A stretch of 64,000 nucleotides of DNA from Streptomyces malachitofuscus (lineage in GTDB: Bacteria > Actinomycetota > Actinomycetes > Streptomycetales > Streptomycetaceae). Below are positions 32,925 through 41,598 of the stretch, piece by piece. The position numbers were made by a program, and so were the translations under genes. The stretch's first letter is position 1. Every line of letters begins with the position of its first letter. The notes beneath the pieces were generated by a model, which was not told the DNA's origin, searched no databases, and was given only the letters and a program-made list of their open reading frames with translations. The stretch is taken from contig NZ_BMUF01000009.1 in NCBI RefSeq assembly GCF_014650055.1, positions 1 to 64,000 of the forward strand, in the 5' to 3' direction.

Positions 32925-34246
32925 CAGGACCCCAGGGAGTTCCGCGCCTCGGACCAGCGCTTGCCGAGGTCGCCGAGGAAGTCGTCCAGGCTGCCCTCGC
33001 GTGCGCCGCGGGCGAGGTCGACGACGTCCTGGCGGTAGTCGGGCTTGTAGATGCCCACCTCGGACATGTTGTCGATCGACTTCACCTCGGCCCCCTTGCC
33101 GTCGTCGAGGTCGAGCAGTTTCACACCCGCCTCCCGGTAGGGCTCGAGGACGTCGGGCAGCGGGGCGTCCTTCAGCGGGGAGAGGGCGAGGTTGGCCTCG
33201 GCGTAGCCGGACTTGTCGGTGAACCAGTCGATCCAGGCGCGGGCGGCTTCCTTGTGGCCGGAGTGGACGTTGACGGCCTGCTGGTAGTCCGGGGAGGTCA
33301 CCGCACAGAAGGTGCCGTCCCGCTGCGCGGGGAAGGGCATGAAGCCGATGTCGGCGGGGTCGGCGCCGGCCTGCCGTGCGGCGTCCCGCATCTGGACGAC
33401 GGCCCAGGAGCCCAGCCACATGGTGGCGATCTCCCCCTTGGCCAGCCCGGGCTTGGACGCCTCCCAGTTGGTGGTGGTCGGGTCCTTCTCCGCCAGACCG
33501 CCGCGCACGATGTCGTGGAGCAGGGTGTCGGCCACGCGCAGGTCGGCGCCCTCCGCCCAGGGGTCGCCCTCGGCGAGCTTCGTGGTGGCACCGGTGTCAC
33601 AGCCGACGGAGCCGTTGACGTTGGTCCACTGGGTCAGCGGCCACATGTCCTTGAAGTTGGTGTAGTACGGCACCGCGTCGGTCCTCGACCTGATGGCCCT
33701 CAGGTCGTCGAGGAACTCGTCGGGGGTGGTGGGCCAGTCGGTGACGCCGGCGTCGTTCCAGACCTTCTTGTTGTAGACGAATCCGGGCACCACGCCGATG
33801 GGGCTCTGGCCGTAGACCTTGCCGTCGACGGTGGAGTAGTCGGTGAAGCGGTACCTGGCGCCGCGTTCGGCCTTGGTGCCGAGGGAGGCGAAGAACTTCG
33901 GGTAGTCCTTCTTCTCGATGACCGCCGGGATCATCAGGACGTCGCCGTAGTTCTCCGTGTTCATACGGATCTTGACCTCACCCTCGTAGTCGGTGAGGCC
34001 GTCGAACTCGACCTCCACACCGGGGTAGGTCTTGTTGAACTCGGCCGCGTACTTCTTCATCGTCCCGTCCTGCACCAGGTCCGTCCGGTGGGTGAGGACC
34101 GTGATGGACCCCTTGACCTCCGACGGGTCGTCGGGGGCCTTGGCGTCCGCGCCCTCCGAGGAGCCTCCCGTGCCCGTGCAGGCGGCGGCCAGCAGGGCGA
34201 GGAGGGCGATCGATCCGGTGAGTGTCGTGCGGCGGTTCAGGTGCAT
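32924..34246 (-). CDS. Carbohydrate ABC transporter substrate-binding lipoprotein
   Basis: 440 residues from the ATG at 34246, where GGAG is 7-8 nt upstream; an in-frame start 18 codons earlier lacks such a site. The signal peptide ends in the lipobox LAAAC. The mature protein has family-1 solute-binding features (ITVLTHRTDLVQDGTMKKYAAEFNKTYPGVEVEFDG and IGVVPGFVYNKKVWNDAGVTDWPTTPDEFLDDL). It faces the beta-mannosidase and LacI genes, so a manno-oligosaccharide or similar glycoside is the likely cargo; this is inference from context. Confidence 0.9.
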   Translation of the reverse strand: MHLNRRTTLTGSIALLALLAAACTGTGGSSEGADAKAPDDPSEVKGSITVLTHRTDLVQDGTMKKYAAEFNKTYPGVEVEFDGLTDYEGEVKIRMNTENYGDVLMIPAVIEKKDYPKFFASLGTKAERGARYRFTDYSTVDGKVYGQSPIGVVPGFVYNKKVWNDAGVTDWPTTPDEFLDDLRAIRSRTDAVPYYTNFKDMWPLTQWTNVNGSVGCDTGATTKLAEGDPWAEGADLRVADTLLHDIVRGGLAEKDPTTTNWEASKPGLAKGEIATMWLGSWAVVQMRDAARQAGADPADIGFMPFPAQRDGTFCAVTSPDYQQAVNVHSGHKEAARAWIDWFTDKSGYAEANLALSPLKDAPLPDVLEPYREAGVKLLDLDDGKGAEVKSIDNMSEVGIYKPDYRQDVVDLARGAREGSLDDFLGDLGKRWSEARNSLGS

Positions 34247-34316
34247 CACGGCTCCGTTCACGGGGCGGTCGAGCACGGGTGGGTTGGCTGGATTCGGCAC
34301 TCTGGCAGCACGTCAC

Positions 34317-34328
34317 TGAACCGGTAAA
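34317..34328. promoter_or_regulatory. LacI-type operator, site 1 (TGAACCGGTAAA)
   Basis: Contains AACCGGT, the same core as site 2, and lies 71 bp upstream of the binding-protein start, in the divergent promoter region. The lacI gene at 36775 belongs to the facing operon. Confidence 0.6.
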
Positions 34329-34372
34329 GTCTCTATTGCGCCAACGATGCCAAACCGTTGCCCAGAGGCGAG

Positions 34373-34384
34373 TGAACCGGTTTA
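34373..34384. promoter_or_regulatory. LacI-type operator, site 2 (TGAACCGGTTTA)
   Basis: An AACCGGTT palindrome 12 bp before the beta-mannosidase start, directly next to its ribosome site (GGAG at 34386). A repressor bound here would block transcription or initiation. A weaker related sequence, CAAACCGTTG, lies between the two sites at 34351-34360. Confidence 0.65.
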
Positions 34385-34396
34385 AGGAGAGTGTGC

Positions 34397-36778
34397 ATGC
34401 GTCAGGTCACACCGCTCACCGACGGATGGATCCTGCGACACCCGGACGGCTCGGCGGAGGCGCTTCCCGCCTCGGTGCCGGGGTGTGTGCACACCGATCT
34501 GCTGACGGCCGGGCTGATCCCCGATCCGTTCCTCGGGCGGAACGAGACCGAGGTGGCGTGGGTGGGCCGGCGGGACTGGACGTACGAGACGGAACTGCGC
34601 ACCGTGGCGGGCGCGCACGAGCAGACGGATCTGGTCTTCGACGGGCTCGACACCGTCGCCGAGATCCTGCTCGACGGCCGGCCGCTGGGCAGCGTGCGGA
34701 ACATGCACCGCTCGTACCGATTCGACGTGACCGGGCTGAGCGGGCGGCTCACGGTGCGGTTCGCCTGCGCCTACGCGGAGGCCGAGGCGGTGCGCGGCGC
34801 GGTGGGCGAGCGGCCCGGCGCCTATGCCGAGCCCTACCAGTACGTCCGCAAGATGGCCTGCTCGTTCGGGTGGGACTGGGGGCCGACGCTGGTGACGGCG
34901 GGGATCTGGCGGCCGGTGCGGCTGGAGCACTGGTCGACGGCGCGGATCGCCCGCGTGCGCCCGCTGGTCACCGTCGAGGACGGGGTGGGGCTGGTCGAGC
35001 TGGCCGTGGACGTGGAGCGCTCCCGGGTCGAGGCGCCGCTCGCCGTCGAGGCGGCCGTCGGCGGCGTACGCGCCCGCGCGGAGATCGACGGCACGCGGGG
35101 GACCGTGCGCCTGCGGGTGCCGGACGCGCGGCTGTGGTGGCCCCGCGGATATGGCGAACAGCCCTTGTACGACGTTGAGTTGACGCTGCTGCACGGCGAG
35201 GAGGAGCTGGACTCCTGGCGGCGCCGGATCGGCTTCCGGACGGTGGAGCTGGACACCTCGGCCGATGCGCACGGCACCGGGTTCACGCTGGTCGTCAACG
35301 GCGAGCGGCTGTTCGCCCGGGGCGTCAACTGGATCCCGGACGACGTCTTCCCGTCCCGGATCACCCGGGAGCGCTACCGGCGGCGGCTGGAGCAGGCGGC
35401 AGGCGCGGGCGTGGACCTCGTGCGCGTCTGGGGCGGGGGCATCTACGAGAGCGAGGACTTCTACGACGCCTGCGACGAACTGGGGCTGCTGGTCTGGCAG
35501 GACTTCCCGTTCGCGTGCGCCGCCTACCCCGAGGAGCAGCCGCTGCGCGGGGAGGTGGAGGCGGAGGCCCGGGAGAACGTCGTACGGCTGATGCCGCACC
35601 CCTCGCTGGTGCTGTGGAACGGCAACAACGAGAACCTGTGGGGCTTCCGGGACTGGGACTGGGAGCCGTCCCTGGCCGGGGACTCCTGGGGCGAGGGCTA
35701 CTACCTGGGCGTACTGCCGCGCATCGTCGCGGAGTCGGACCCGACGCGGCCGTACACGGCGGGCAGCCCCTGGTCCGGGTCCTGGCGGCACCACCCGAAC
35801 GACCCGGCGCACGGCACGCACCACTCCTGGGAGGTGTGGAACCGCGCCGACTACGCCGACTACCGGCGCGACGTCCCCCGTTTCGTGGCCGAGTTCGGGT
35901 GGCAGGCGCCGCCCGCGTACGCCACCCTGCGCCGCGCGCTGCCCGGGGAGGAGCTCGCGGCCGACTCCCCCGACGTGCTGCACCACCAAAAGGCGGAGGA
36001 CGGCAACGGCAAGCTGGAGCGCGGGCTGGCCCGGCACTTCGCCGTGCCGGAGGGCGACTTCGACCGCTGGCACTATCTGACGCAGGTCAACCAGGCGCGT
36101 GCGATCGCGGCCGGAATCGAGCACTGGCGGTCCCACTGGCCGGTGTGCGCGGGCACCGTGGTGTGGCAGCTCAACGACTGCTGGCCGGTGACCTCGTGGG
36201 CCGCGATCGACGGGGACGGGCGGGAGAAGCCGCTGTACCACGAGCTGCGGCGGCTGTACGCGGACCGGCTGCTGACCGTGCGGGCGGACGGCGGGGGCCC
36301 GGTGGTGGCGGCGGTGAACCAGGCCGCCGAGGACTGGCACGGAACGCTGCGGCTGCGGAGGATGTCCGTCGACGGCACGGTGATCGCGGAGGCGGAGCCG
36401 GTGCTGGCCGTCGGGGCACGGACCGTGAGCCTTGTCGGGGTGCCGGCGGAGCTGGTCCCGGCCGGCCCGAAGGAGTTCCTGGTCGCGGACGCGGGAGCAT
36501 TGCGGGCGCTGCACTTCCCGGTGCCGGACCGGGAGATCCCCTACCCGCGGCCCGAGTTCGAGGTCGCCGTCGCTCCGGACGGGATCACGGTCAGGGCCCG
36601 GACGCTCGTACGGGATCTGCTGCTCCAGGCCGACCGGCTGGATCCGGACGCCCGGGCCGACCGGGGGCTGGTCACGCTGCTTCCCGGGGAAGAGGTGACC
36701 ATCGGGGTGCGGGGCTGGAAGACTCCGGACCCGGAAACCGCCCGCTGCGCCCTGTACTGCGTGGAGCCCACTCGATGA
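34397..36778 (+). CDS. Beta-mannosidase (GH2 family)
   Basis: 793 residues from the ATG at 34397, with AAGGAG 7 nt upstream; no signal peptide, so it acts inside the cell on imported sugar. GH2 layout: an N-terminal sugar-binding domain (LTDGWILRHPDGSAEALPASVPGCVHTDLLTAG, a typical beta-mannosidase opening), an Ig-like domain, and a TIM barrel with GVNWIPDDVFPSRIT, the acid/base Glu in WNGNNENLWG near residue 412 and the nucleophile Glu in FVAEFGWQAPP near residue 499. It should release mannose from the non-reducing end of beta-mannosides. Its stop overlaps the lacI start (ATGA). Confidence 0.92.
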   Translation: MRQVTPLTDGWILRHPDGSAEALPASVPGCVHTDLLTAGLIPDPFLGRNETEVAWVGRRDWTYETELRTVAGAHEQTDLVFDGLDTVAEILLDGRPLGSVRNMHRSYRFDVTGLSGRLTVRFACAYAEAEAVRGAVGERPGAYAEPYQYVRKMACSFGWDWGPTLVTAGIWRPVRLEHWSTARIARVRPLVTVEDGVGLVELAVDVERSRVEAPLAVEAAVGGVRARAEIDGTRGTVRLRVPDARLWWPRGYGEQPLYDVELTLLHGEEELDSWRRRIGFRTVELDTSADAHGTGFTLVVNGERLFARGVNWIPDDVFPSRITRERYRRRLEQAAGAGVDLVRVWGGGIYESEDFYDACDELGLLVWQDFPFACAAYPEEQPLRGEVEAEARENVVRLMPHPSLVLWNGNNENLWGFRDWDWEPSLAGDSWGEGYYLGVLPRIVAESDPTRPYTAGSPWSGSWRHHPNDPAHGTHHSWEVWNRADYADYRRDVPRFVAEFGWQAPPAYATLRRALPGEELAADSPDVLHHQKAEDGNGKLERGLARHFAVPEGDFDRWHYLTQVNQARAIAAGIEHWRSHWPVCAGTVVWQLNDCWPVTSWAAIDGDGREKPLYHELRRLYADRLLTVRADGGGPVVAAVNQAAEDWHGTLRLRRMSVDGTVIAEAEPVLAVGARTVSLVGVPAELVPAGPKEFLVADAGALRALHFPVPDREIPYPRPEFEVAVAPDGITVRARTLVRDLLLQADRLDPDARADRGLVTLLPGEEVTIGVRGWKTPDPETARCALYCVEPTR

Positions 36779-37809
36779 CGGCAACGCCGACCCCTCGCGT
36801 CACCATCAAGGACGTCGCCGCGCGCGCCGGTGTGTCCAAGGGTGCCGTGTCCCTCGCCTTCAACCGGAAACCCGGGCTGTCGGAGGCGACCCGGGACCGG
36901 ATCTTCCGGGCGGCCCGGGAGCTGGGCTGGGCACCGAGCTCGACCGCACGGACGCTGGCCGGTTCACGCGTGGACGTGGTGGGCCTCGCGGTGTGCCGGC
37001 CCGCCCGGCTGCTCGGCCTGGAACCGTTCTACATGGAGTTCATCTCCGGTGTGGAGAGCGTCCTGGTCGAGCGGTCCTGTGCGCTGCTGCTGCGGCTGGT
37101 GCGCAACCCGGACGAGGAGGTCGGGCTGCTGGAGTCGTGGTGGAGGGGACGGCAGATCGGCGGCTCGATCCTGGTGGACTTCCGGGCCGACGACCCCCGC
37201 CCGGCGGTGGCCGAGCGGCTCGGGCTGCCGGTGGTGGCGGTCGGGCATCCCTCGCTGACCGACGGGCTGACCTCCGTGTGGACGGACGACGCCACGGCGG
37301 TGGCGGAGGCGGTGCGGTACCTGGCGGCGCTCGGGCACCGGCGGATCGCCCGGGTGGGCGGCGCGGCGGAGCTCGGGCACACGTCGATCCGTACGACCGC
37401 GTTCGACGAGGCGGTGCGGGCGCTGCGGCCGGCGGCGCGGGCGTGGCAGGTGGCCACGGACTTCTCGGGGGACGCGGGGGCGCGGGCGACGCGTTCGCTG
37501 CTGGCGGCGGGGCCGGGTGAGCGGCCGACGGCGATCGTGTACGACAACGACATCATGGCGGTGGCGGGGTTGTCGGTGGCGGCGGAGATGGGGCTGCGGG
37601 TGCCGGAGGATGTGTCGCTGCTGGCGTGGGACGACTCGCAGTTGTGCCGGCTGACGCATCCGACGCTCTCCGCCATGAGTCATGACGTGCACGGTTTCGG
37701 GGCGGAGGTCGCGCGAACGCTGTTCGGCGTCATCACCGGCGAGGGCCCGGGGTCGCACCCCGTCCCCACCCCGGTCCTGACCCCACGGGGCTCCACGGCT
37801 CCACCGTGA
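36775..37809 (+). CDS. LacI-family transcriptional regulator
   Basis: 344 residues. The N-terminal HTH reads VTIKDVAARAGVSKGAVSLAFNRKPGLSEATRDRI, followed by the hinge region and a periplasmic-binding-protein-like effector domain ending in PTAIVYDNDIMAVAGLSVAAEMGLRVPEDVSLLAWDDSQL. It is translationally coupled to the beta-mannosidase by a four-base overlap. The likely targets are the two AACCGGTT sites between the facing transporter and mannosidase operons, which would make it a local repressor released by the imported sugar. Confidence 0.92.
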   Translation: MTATPTPRVTIKDVAARAGVSKGAVSLAFNRKPGLSEATRDRIFRAARELGWAPSSTARTLAGSRVDVVGLAVCRPARLLGLEPFYMEFISGVESVLVERSCALLLRLVRNPDEEVGLLESWWRGRQIGGSILVDFRADDPRPAVAERLGLPVVAVGHPSLTDGLTSVWTDDATAVAEAVRYLAALGHRRIARVGGAAELGHTSIRTTAFDEAVRALRPAARAWQVATDFSGDAGARATRSLLAAGPGERPTAIVYDNDIMAVAGLSVAAEMGLRVPEDVSLLAWDDSQLCRLTHPTLSAMSHDVHGFGAEVARTLFGVITGEGPGSHPVPTPVLTPRGSTAPP

Positions 37810-37849
37810 GGGGTTCCTCGCCCCCGCCGCCCCTTCCCGTCCCGAACCC

Positions 37850-37985
37850 GGGGCTCCGCCCCGAACCCCGCTATCGGCCCTTCGGGCCTCGTCCTCAAAC
37901 GCCGGACGGGCTGAAATATTCAGCCCGTCCGGCACAATCCAGCCCCTCCGGCGTTTGAGGAGCGGGGTCTGGGGCGGAGCCCCAG
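37850..37985. repeat. Nested inverted-repeat intergenic element
   Basis: The 298-bp gap from 37810 to 38107 holds no gene. Its left half is a nested palindrome: outer arms GGGGCTCCGCCCC and GGGGCGGAGCCCC, middle arms CTCAAACGCCGGA and TCCGGCGTTTGAG, and an inner hairpin. This is the form of a repetitive element found between many Streptomyces genes, usually at 3' ends. The right half holds the fadA promoter region. Confidence 0.75.
37901..37933. terminator. Strong hairpin after the lacI gene
   Basis: GCCGGACGGGCTGAA, loop ATA, TTCAGCCCGTCCGGC: a perfect 15-bp stem, the core of the nested inverted repeat. It should terminate the mannosidase-lacI operon. Confidence 0.75.
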
Positions 37986-38042
37986 GTTTGACCGCCGGAC
38001 GTGTGATGTTCGCCGCTCCAGGCGGCGGGACTGGGCAGTCAC

Positions 38043-38058
38043 GTTACTCATAAGTAGC
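38043..38058. promoter_or_regulatory. Possible regulator site upstream of fadA
   Basis: GTTACTCATAAGTAGC contains an imperfect TACT/AGTA dyad, 50 bp before the thiolase start. A second motif, AAGCAAGCGCT, follows at 38068-38078 with an AGCGCT centre. Both resemble TetR-type fatty-acid regulator sites; this is tentative. Confidence 0.3.
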
Positions 38059-38107
38059 ATGGCCCGTAAGCAAGCGCTCAGCATCCCGTACCTGGAGGAG
38101 AGCCATC

Positions 38108-39325
38108 GTGCCTCGTACCGTCAGGGACGTCGTCTTCGTAGACGGCGTCCGCACCCCGTTCGGCAAGGCGGGCCCGAAGGGCATCTACCACGAGACCCGC
38201 GCCGACGACCTCGTCGTGAAGGCGATCCGGGAGCTGCTGCGCCGCAACCCCGGTCTCGACCCGAAGAAGATCGACGAGGTCGCCGTCGCCGCGACCACGC
38301 AGATCGGCGACCAGGGCCTGACCATCGGCCGCACGGCCGGCATCCTCGCGGGCCTGCCCACCTCGGTCCCGGGCTACTCCATCGACCGCATGTGCGCCGG
38401 CGCCCTGACCGCCGTCACCACCGTCGCCGGCTCCGTCGCCTTCGGCGCGTACGACGTCGCCATCGCGGGCGGTGTCGAGCACATGGGCCGCCACCCGATG
38501 GGCGAGGGCGTCGACCCCAACCCGCGGTTCGTGTCCGAGAAGCTCGTCGACGAGTCCGCCCTGTTCATGGGCATGACCGCCGAGAACCTGCACGACCGCT
38601 ACCCCACCATCACCAAGCAGCGCGCCGACGAGTACGCCGTGCGCTCCCAGGAGAAGGCCGCCAAGGCGTACGCCAACGGCAAGATCCAGGCCGACCTGGT
38701 GCCGATCTCGGTGCGCCGCACCAACGAAGAGGCTGGTGAGACCGGCTGGGGCCTGGTCACCGCCGACGAGCCGATGCGTCCGGGCACCACCCTGGAGAAC
38801 CTGGCCGGCCTCAAGACGCCGTTCCGCGTCCACGGCCGGGTCACCGCGGGCAACGCGGCCGGTCTGAACGACGGCGCCACCGCCTCCCTCATCGCCTCCG
38901 AGGACTTCGCCCGCGAGAACGGCCTCCCGGTGAAGATGCGTCTGGTCTCCTACGCCTTCGCGGGCGTGGAGCCGGAGGTCATGGGTTACGGCCCGATCCC
39001 GGCCACGGAGAAGGCCCTCGCCCAGGCGGGGCTGTCCATCTCCGACATCGGCCTGTTCGAGATCAACGAGGCCTTCGCCGTCCAGGTCCTCGCGTTCCTG
39101 GAGCACTACGGCATCGCCGACGACGACGCGCGCGTCAACCAGTACGGCGGCGCCATCGCCTTCGGTCACCCGCTCGCCTCCTCCGGCGTCCGTCTGATGA
39201 CGCAGCTGGCCCGCCAGTTCGAGGAGCAGCCGCAGGTCCGTTACGGCCTCACCACCATGTGCGTCGGCTTCGGCATGGGCGCCACGGTCATCTGGGAGAA
39301 CCCGCACTTCGAGGGGGACAAGTGA
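38108..39325 (+). CDS. fadA: Acetyl-CoA C-acyltransferase (thiolase), FadA type
   Basis: 405 residues from the GTG at 38108, with GGAGGAGA upstream. Thiolase signatures: DRMCAGALTAV with the acyl-accepting Cys near residue 97, INEAFAVQVLAF, the active-site His in AIAFGHPLASSGVR and the second Cys in TMCVGFGMGATVIWE. It performs the thiolytic last step of beta-oxidation. Its stop overlaps the next start by four bases (GTGA), coupling it to the FadB-type protein, as in the classical fadBA pair in reverse order. Confidence 0.93.
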   Translation: MPRTVRDVVFVDGVRTPFGKAGPKGIYHETRADDLVVKAIRELLRRNPGLDPKKIDEVAVAATTQIGDQGLTIGRTAGILAGLPTSVPGYSIDRMCAGALTAVTTVAGSVAFGAYDVAIAGGVEHMGRHPMGEGVDPNPRFVSEKLVDESALFMGMTAENLHDRYPTITKQRADEYAVRSQEKAAKAYANGKIQADLVPISVRRTNEEAGETGWGLVTADEPMRPGTTLENLAGLKTPFRVHGRVTAGNAAGLNDGATASLIASEDFARENGLPVKMRLVSYAFAGVEPEVMGYGPIPATEKALAQAGLSISDIGLFEINEAFAVQVLAFLEHYGIADDDARVNQYGGAIAFGHPLASSGVRLMTQLARQFEEQPQVRYGLTTMCVGFGMGATVIWENPHFEGDK

Positions 39326-41451
39326 GCACCACCGCAGAGCTTCTGAAGGGTGCGGCCGAGCTGTTCCCCGGCGAGGTCGTCACCAGCGCGCACGTACGCC
39401 ACTTCGACCTGCCGCTCGGCGCGGGCCGGTTCGCGCTGATCACGCTGGACAACGGTCACGACCACACCAAGCCGACCACCCTCGGCCCGCAGTCGCTGGC
39501 GAACCTCGACGCCGCGATCGACCGGGTCGAGAAGGAGGCCGCGGACGGTGAGATCGTCGGCGTCGGTGTCACCGGCAAGCCGTTCATCTTCGCCGTCGGC
39601 GCCGACCTCAAGGGCGTCGAGCTGCTGAAGCGGCACGAGGACGCGCTCGCCATCGGCAAGGGCGGCCACGACGTCTTCAAGCGGCTGGCGAACCTGGCCG
39701 TGCCGACCTTCGCGTACTACAATGGCGCCGCCATGGGCGGTGGCGTCGAGGTCGGTCTGCACTGCACCTACCGCACGGTGTCCGCGGCCCTCCCGGCCTT
39801 CTCGCTGCCCGAGGTCTTCCTCGGTCTGGTCCCGGGCTGGGGCGGCTGCACGCTGCTGCCGAACCTGATCGGCGCCGACAAGGCCGTCTCGGTGATCATC
39901 GAGAACAGCCTCAACCAGAACAAGCAGCTCAAGGGCGCGCAGGTGCACGAGCTCGGGATCGCCGACGCGATCTTCGAGGGCGCGGACTTCCTGGAGCAGT
40001 CGCTGATCTGGACCGCGTCCGTCCTCAAGCGCGAGATCGTCGTCGAGCGTCCGGTGATCGACCGCGGTGAGGCCTGGGACCAGGCCGTCGCCAAGGGCCG
40101 CTTCATCGCCGACTCCAAGGTGCACGGCGCCGCCCCGGCCGCCTACCGCGCGCTGGACATCATCGCCGCCGCCAAGAACGGCGACCTGCAGCAGGGCTAC
40201 GACGCCGAGGACAAGGCGCTCGCCGACCTGATCATGGGCGGCGAACTGCGCTCGGGCATCTACGCGTTCAACCTGGTGCAGAAGCGCGGCAAGCGCCCCG
40301 CGGGCGCCCCGGACAAGAACCTGGCCCGTCCGGTCACCAAGGTCGGTGTCGTGGGCGCCGGTCTGATGGCCTCCCAGCTCGCGCTGCTGTTCCTGCGCCG
40401 CCTGGAGGTGCCGGTCGTGCTGACCGACATCGACCAGGAGCGCGTCGACAAGGGTGTGGGCTATGTCCACGCCGAGATCGACAAGCTGCTCGGCAAGGGC
40501 CGCATCAACCAGGACAAGGCCAACCGCCTCAAGGCGCTGGTGACCGGTGTCCTGGACAAGGCCGAGGGCTTCGCCGACGCGGACTTCGTCATCGAGGCCG
40601 TGTTCGAGGAGATGGGCGTCAAGCAGCAGGTGTTCGCCGAGGTCGAGGCGGTCGCCCCGGCGCACGCGATCCTCGCCACCAACACCTCCTCGCTCTCCGT
40701 CTCGGAGATGGCGTCGAAGCTGAAGCACCCCGAGCGGGTCGTCGGCTTCCACTTCTTCAACCCGGTCGCGGTCCTCCCGCTGCTCGAGATCGTGCGCGGC
40801 GAGCAGACCGACGACGCCTCGCTGGCCACGGCGTTCGGCGTCGCCAAGAAGCTGAAGAAGACCGCGGTCCTCACCAAGGACGCCCCGGCGTTCGTCGTGA
40901 ACCGCATCCTCACCCGCTTCATGGGCGAGATCCAGAACGTCATCGACGAGGGCACCCCGGTCGAGGTGGCCGAGAAGGCCGTCGAGCCGCTCGGTCTGCC
41001 GATGTCGCCGCTGGTGCTGCTGGAGCTGGTCGGTCCCGCGATCGGCCTGCACGTGTCCGAGACCCTCAACCGCGCGTTCCCCGAGCGGTTCACGGTCTCC
41101 CCGAACCTCAAGCGGGTCGTGGAGGCGGGCAAGCGCGGCTTCTACGTCTACGACAGCGGCAAGCCGGAGCTGGACCCGGAGGTCGCCGCGCTGCTGCAGC
41201 AGGGCGACACCGTCCTCACCGAGGAGCAGGTGCGGGCGCGGGTGCTGGACGCGGTGGCGCAGGAGATCGGGCTCATGCTCGACGAGGGCGTCGTCGCCGA
41301 GGCGCAGGACATCGACCTGTGCCTGATCACCGGCGCCGGCTGGCCCTTCCACCTGGGTGGCATCACGCCGTACCTGGACCGTGAGGGCGTCTCCGAGCGC
41401 GTCAACGGCAAGAGGTTCCTGGAGCCGGGCGTGGCGAGCGTTCCCGCGTAG
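39322..41451 (+). CDS. fadB: Bifunctional enoyl-CoA hydratase/3-hydroxyacyl-CoA dehydrogenase (FadB type)
   Basis: 709 residues from the GTG at 39322. The N-terminal crotonase domain (about 15-220) has FIFAVGADLKGVELL and YYNGAAMGGGVEVGLHCTYRTV, then LPEVFLGLVPGWGGCTLLPNLIG with the catalytic acid. The dehydrogenase part begins at VGVVGAGLMASQLALLFLRR (NAD site, about residue 335) and includes TNTSSLSVSEMASKLKHPERVVGFHFFNPV, with two C-terminal helical domains. It hydrates enoyl-CoA and oxidises 3-hydroxyacyl-CoA, passing product to the coupled thiolase. Confidence 0.94.
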   Translation: MSTTAELLKGAAELFPGEVVTSAHVRHFDLPLGAGRFALITLDNGHDHTKPTTLGPQSLANLDAAIDRVEKEAADGEIVGVGVTGKPFIFAVGADLKGVELLKRHEDALAIGKGGHDVFKRLANLAVPTFAYYNGAAMGGGVEVGLHCTYRTVSAALPAFSLPEVFLGLVPGWGGCTLLPNLIGADKAVSVIIENSLNQNKQLKGAQVHELGIADAIFEGADFLEQSLIWTASVLKREIVVERPVIDRGEAWDQAVAKGRFIADSKVHGAAPAAYRALDIIAAAKNGDLQQGYDAEDKALADLIMGGELRSGIYAFNLVQKRGKRPAGAPDKNLARPVTKVGVVGAGLMASQLALLFLRRLEVPVVLTDIDQERVDKGVGYVHAEIDKLLGKGRINQDKANRLKALVTGVLDKAEGFADADFVIEAVFEEMGVKQQVFAEVEAVAPAHAILATNTSSLSVSEMASKLKHPERVVGFHFFNPVAVLPLLEIVRGEQTDDASLATAFGVAKKLKKTAVLTKDAPAFVVNRILTRFMGEIQNVIDEGTPVEVAEKAVEPLGLPMSPLVLLELVGPAIGLHVSETLNRAFPERFTVSPNLKRVVEAGKRGFYVYDSGKPELDPEVAALLQQGDTVLTEEQVRARVLDAVAQEIGLMLDEGVVAEAQDIDLCLITGAGWPFHLGGITPYLDREGVSERVNGKRFLEPGVASVPA

Positions 41452-41470
41452 CGGACGGCTGTCCCCGTGA

Positions 41471-41512
41471 GGGGGTGGGTCGCACGGATAACGATCCGTG
41501 CGACCCACCCCC
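41471..41512. terminator. Strong rho-independent-type hairpin after fadB
   Basis: GGGGGTGGGTCGCACGGAT, loop AACG, and the exact complement: a perfect 19-bp stem followed by TTTC, 20 bp past the fadB stop. Confidence 0.88.
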
Positions 41513-41598
41513 TTTCGTCACAGGCGTACCGATAGGATCTCCACACCATCCGACCACTTGTTTACATGCACGTCGTTTTGTTCTGCTGAGGAGTCCCC

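Noticed and set aside
39241..41508. A 755-codon minus-strand frame opposite fadB
   Set aside because: Antisense shadow; the plus strand encodes the complete FadB-type protein.
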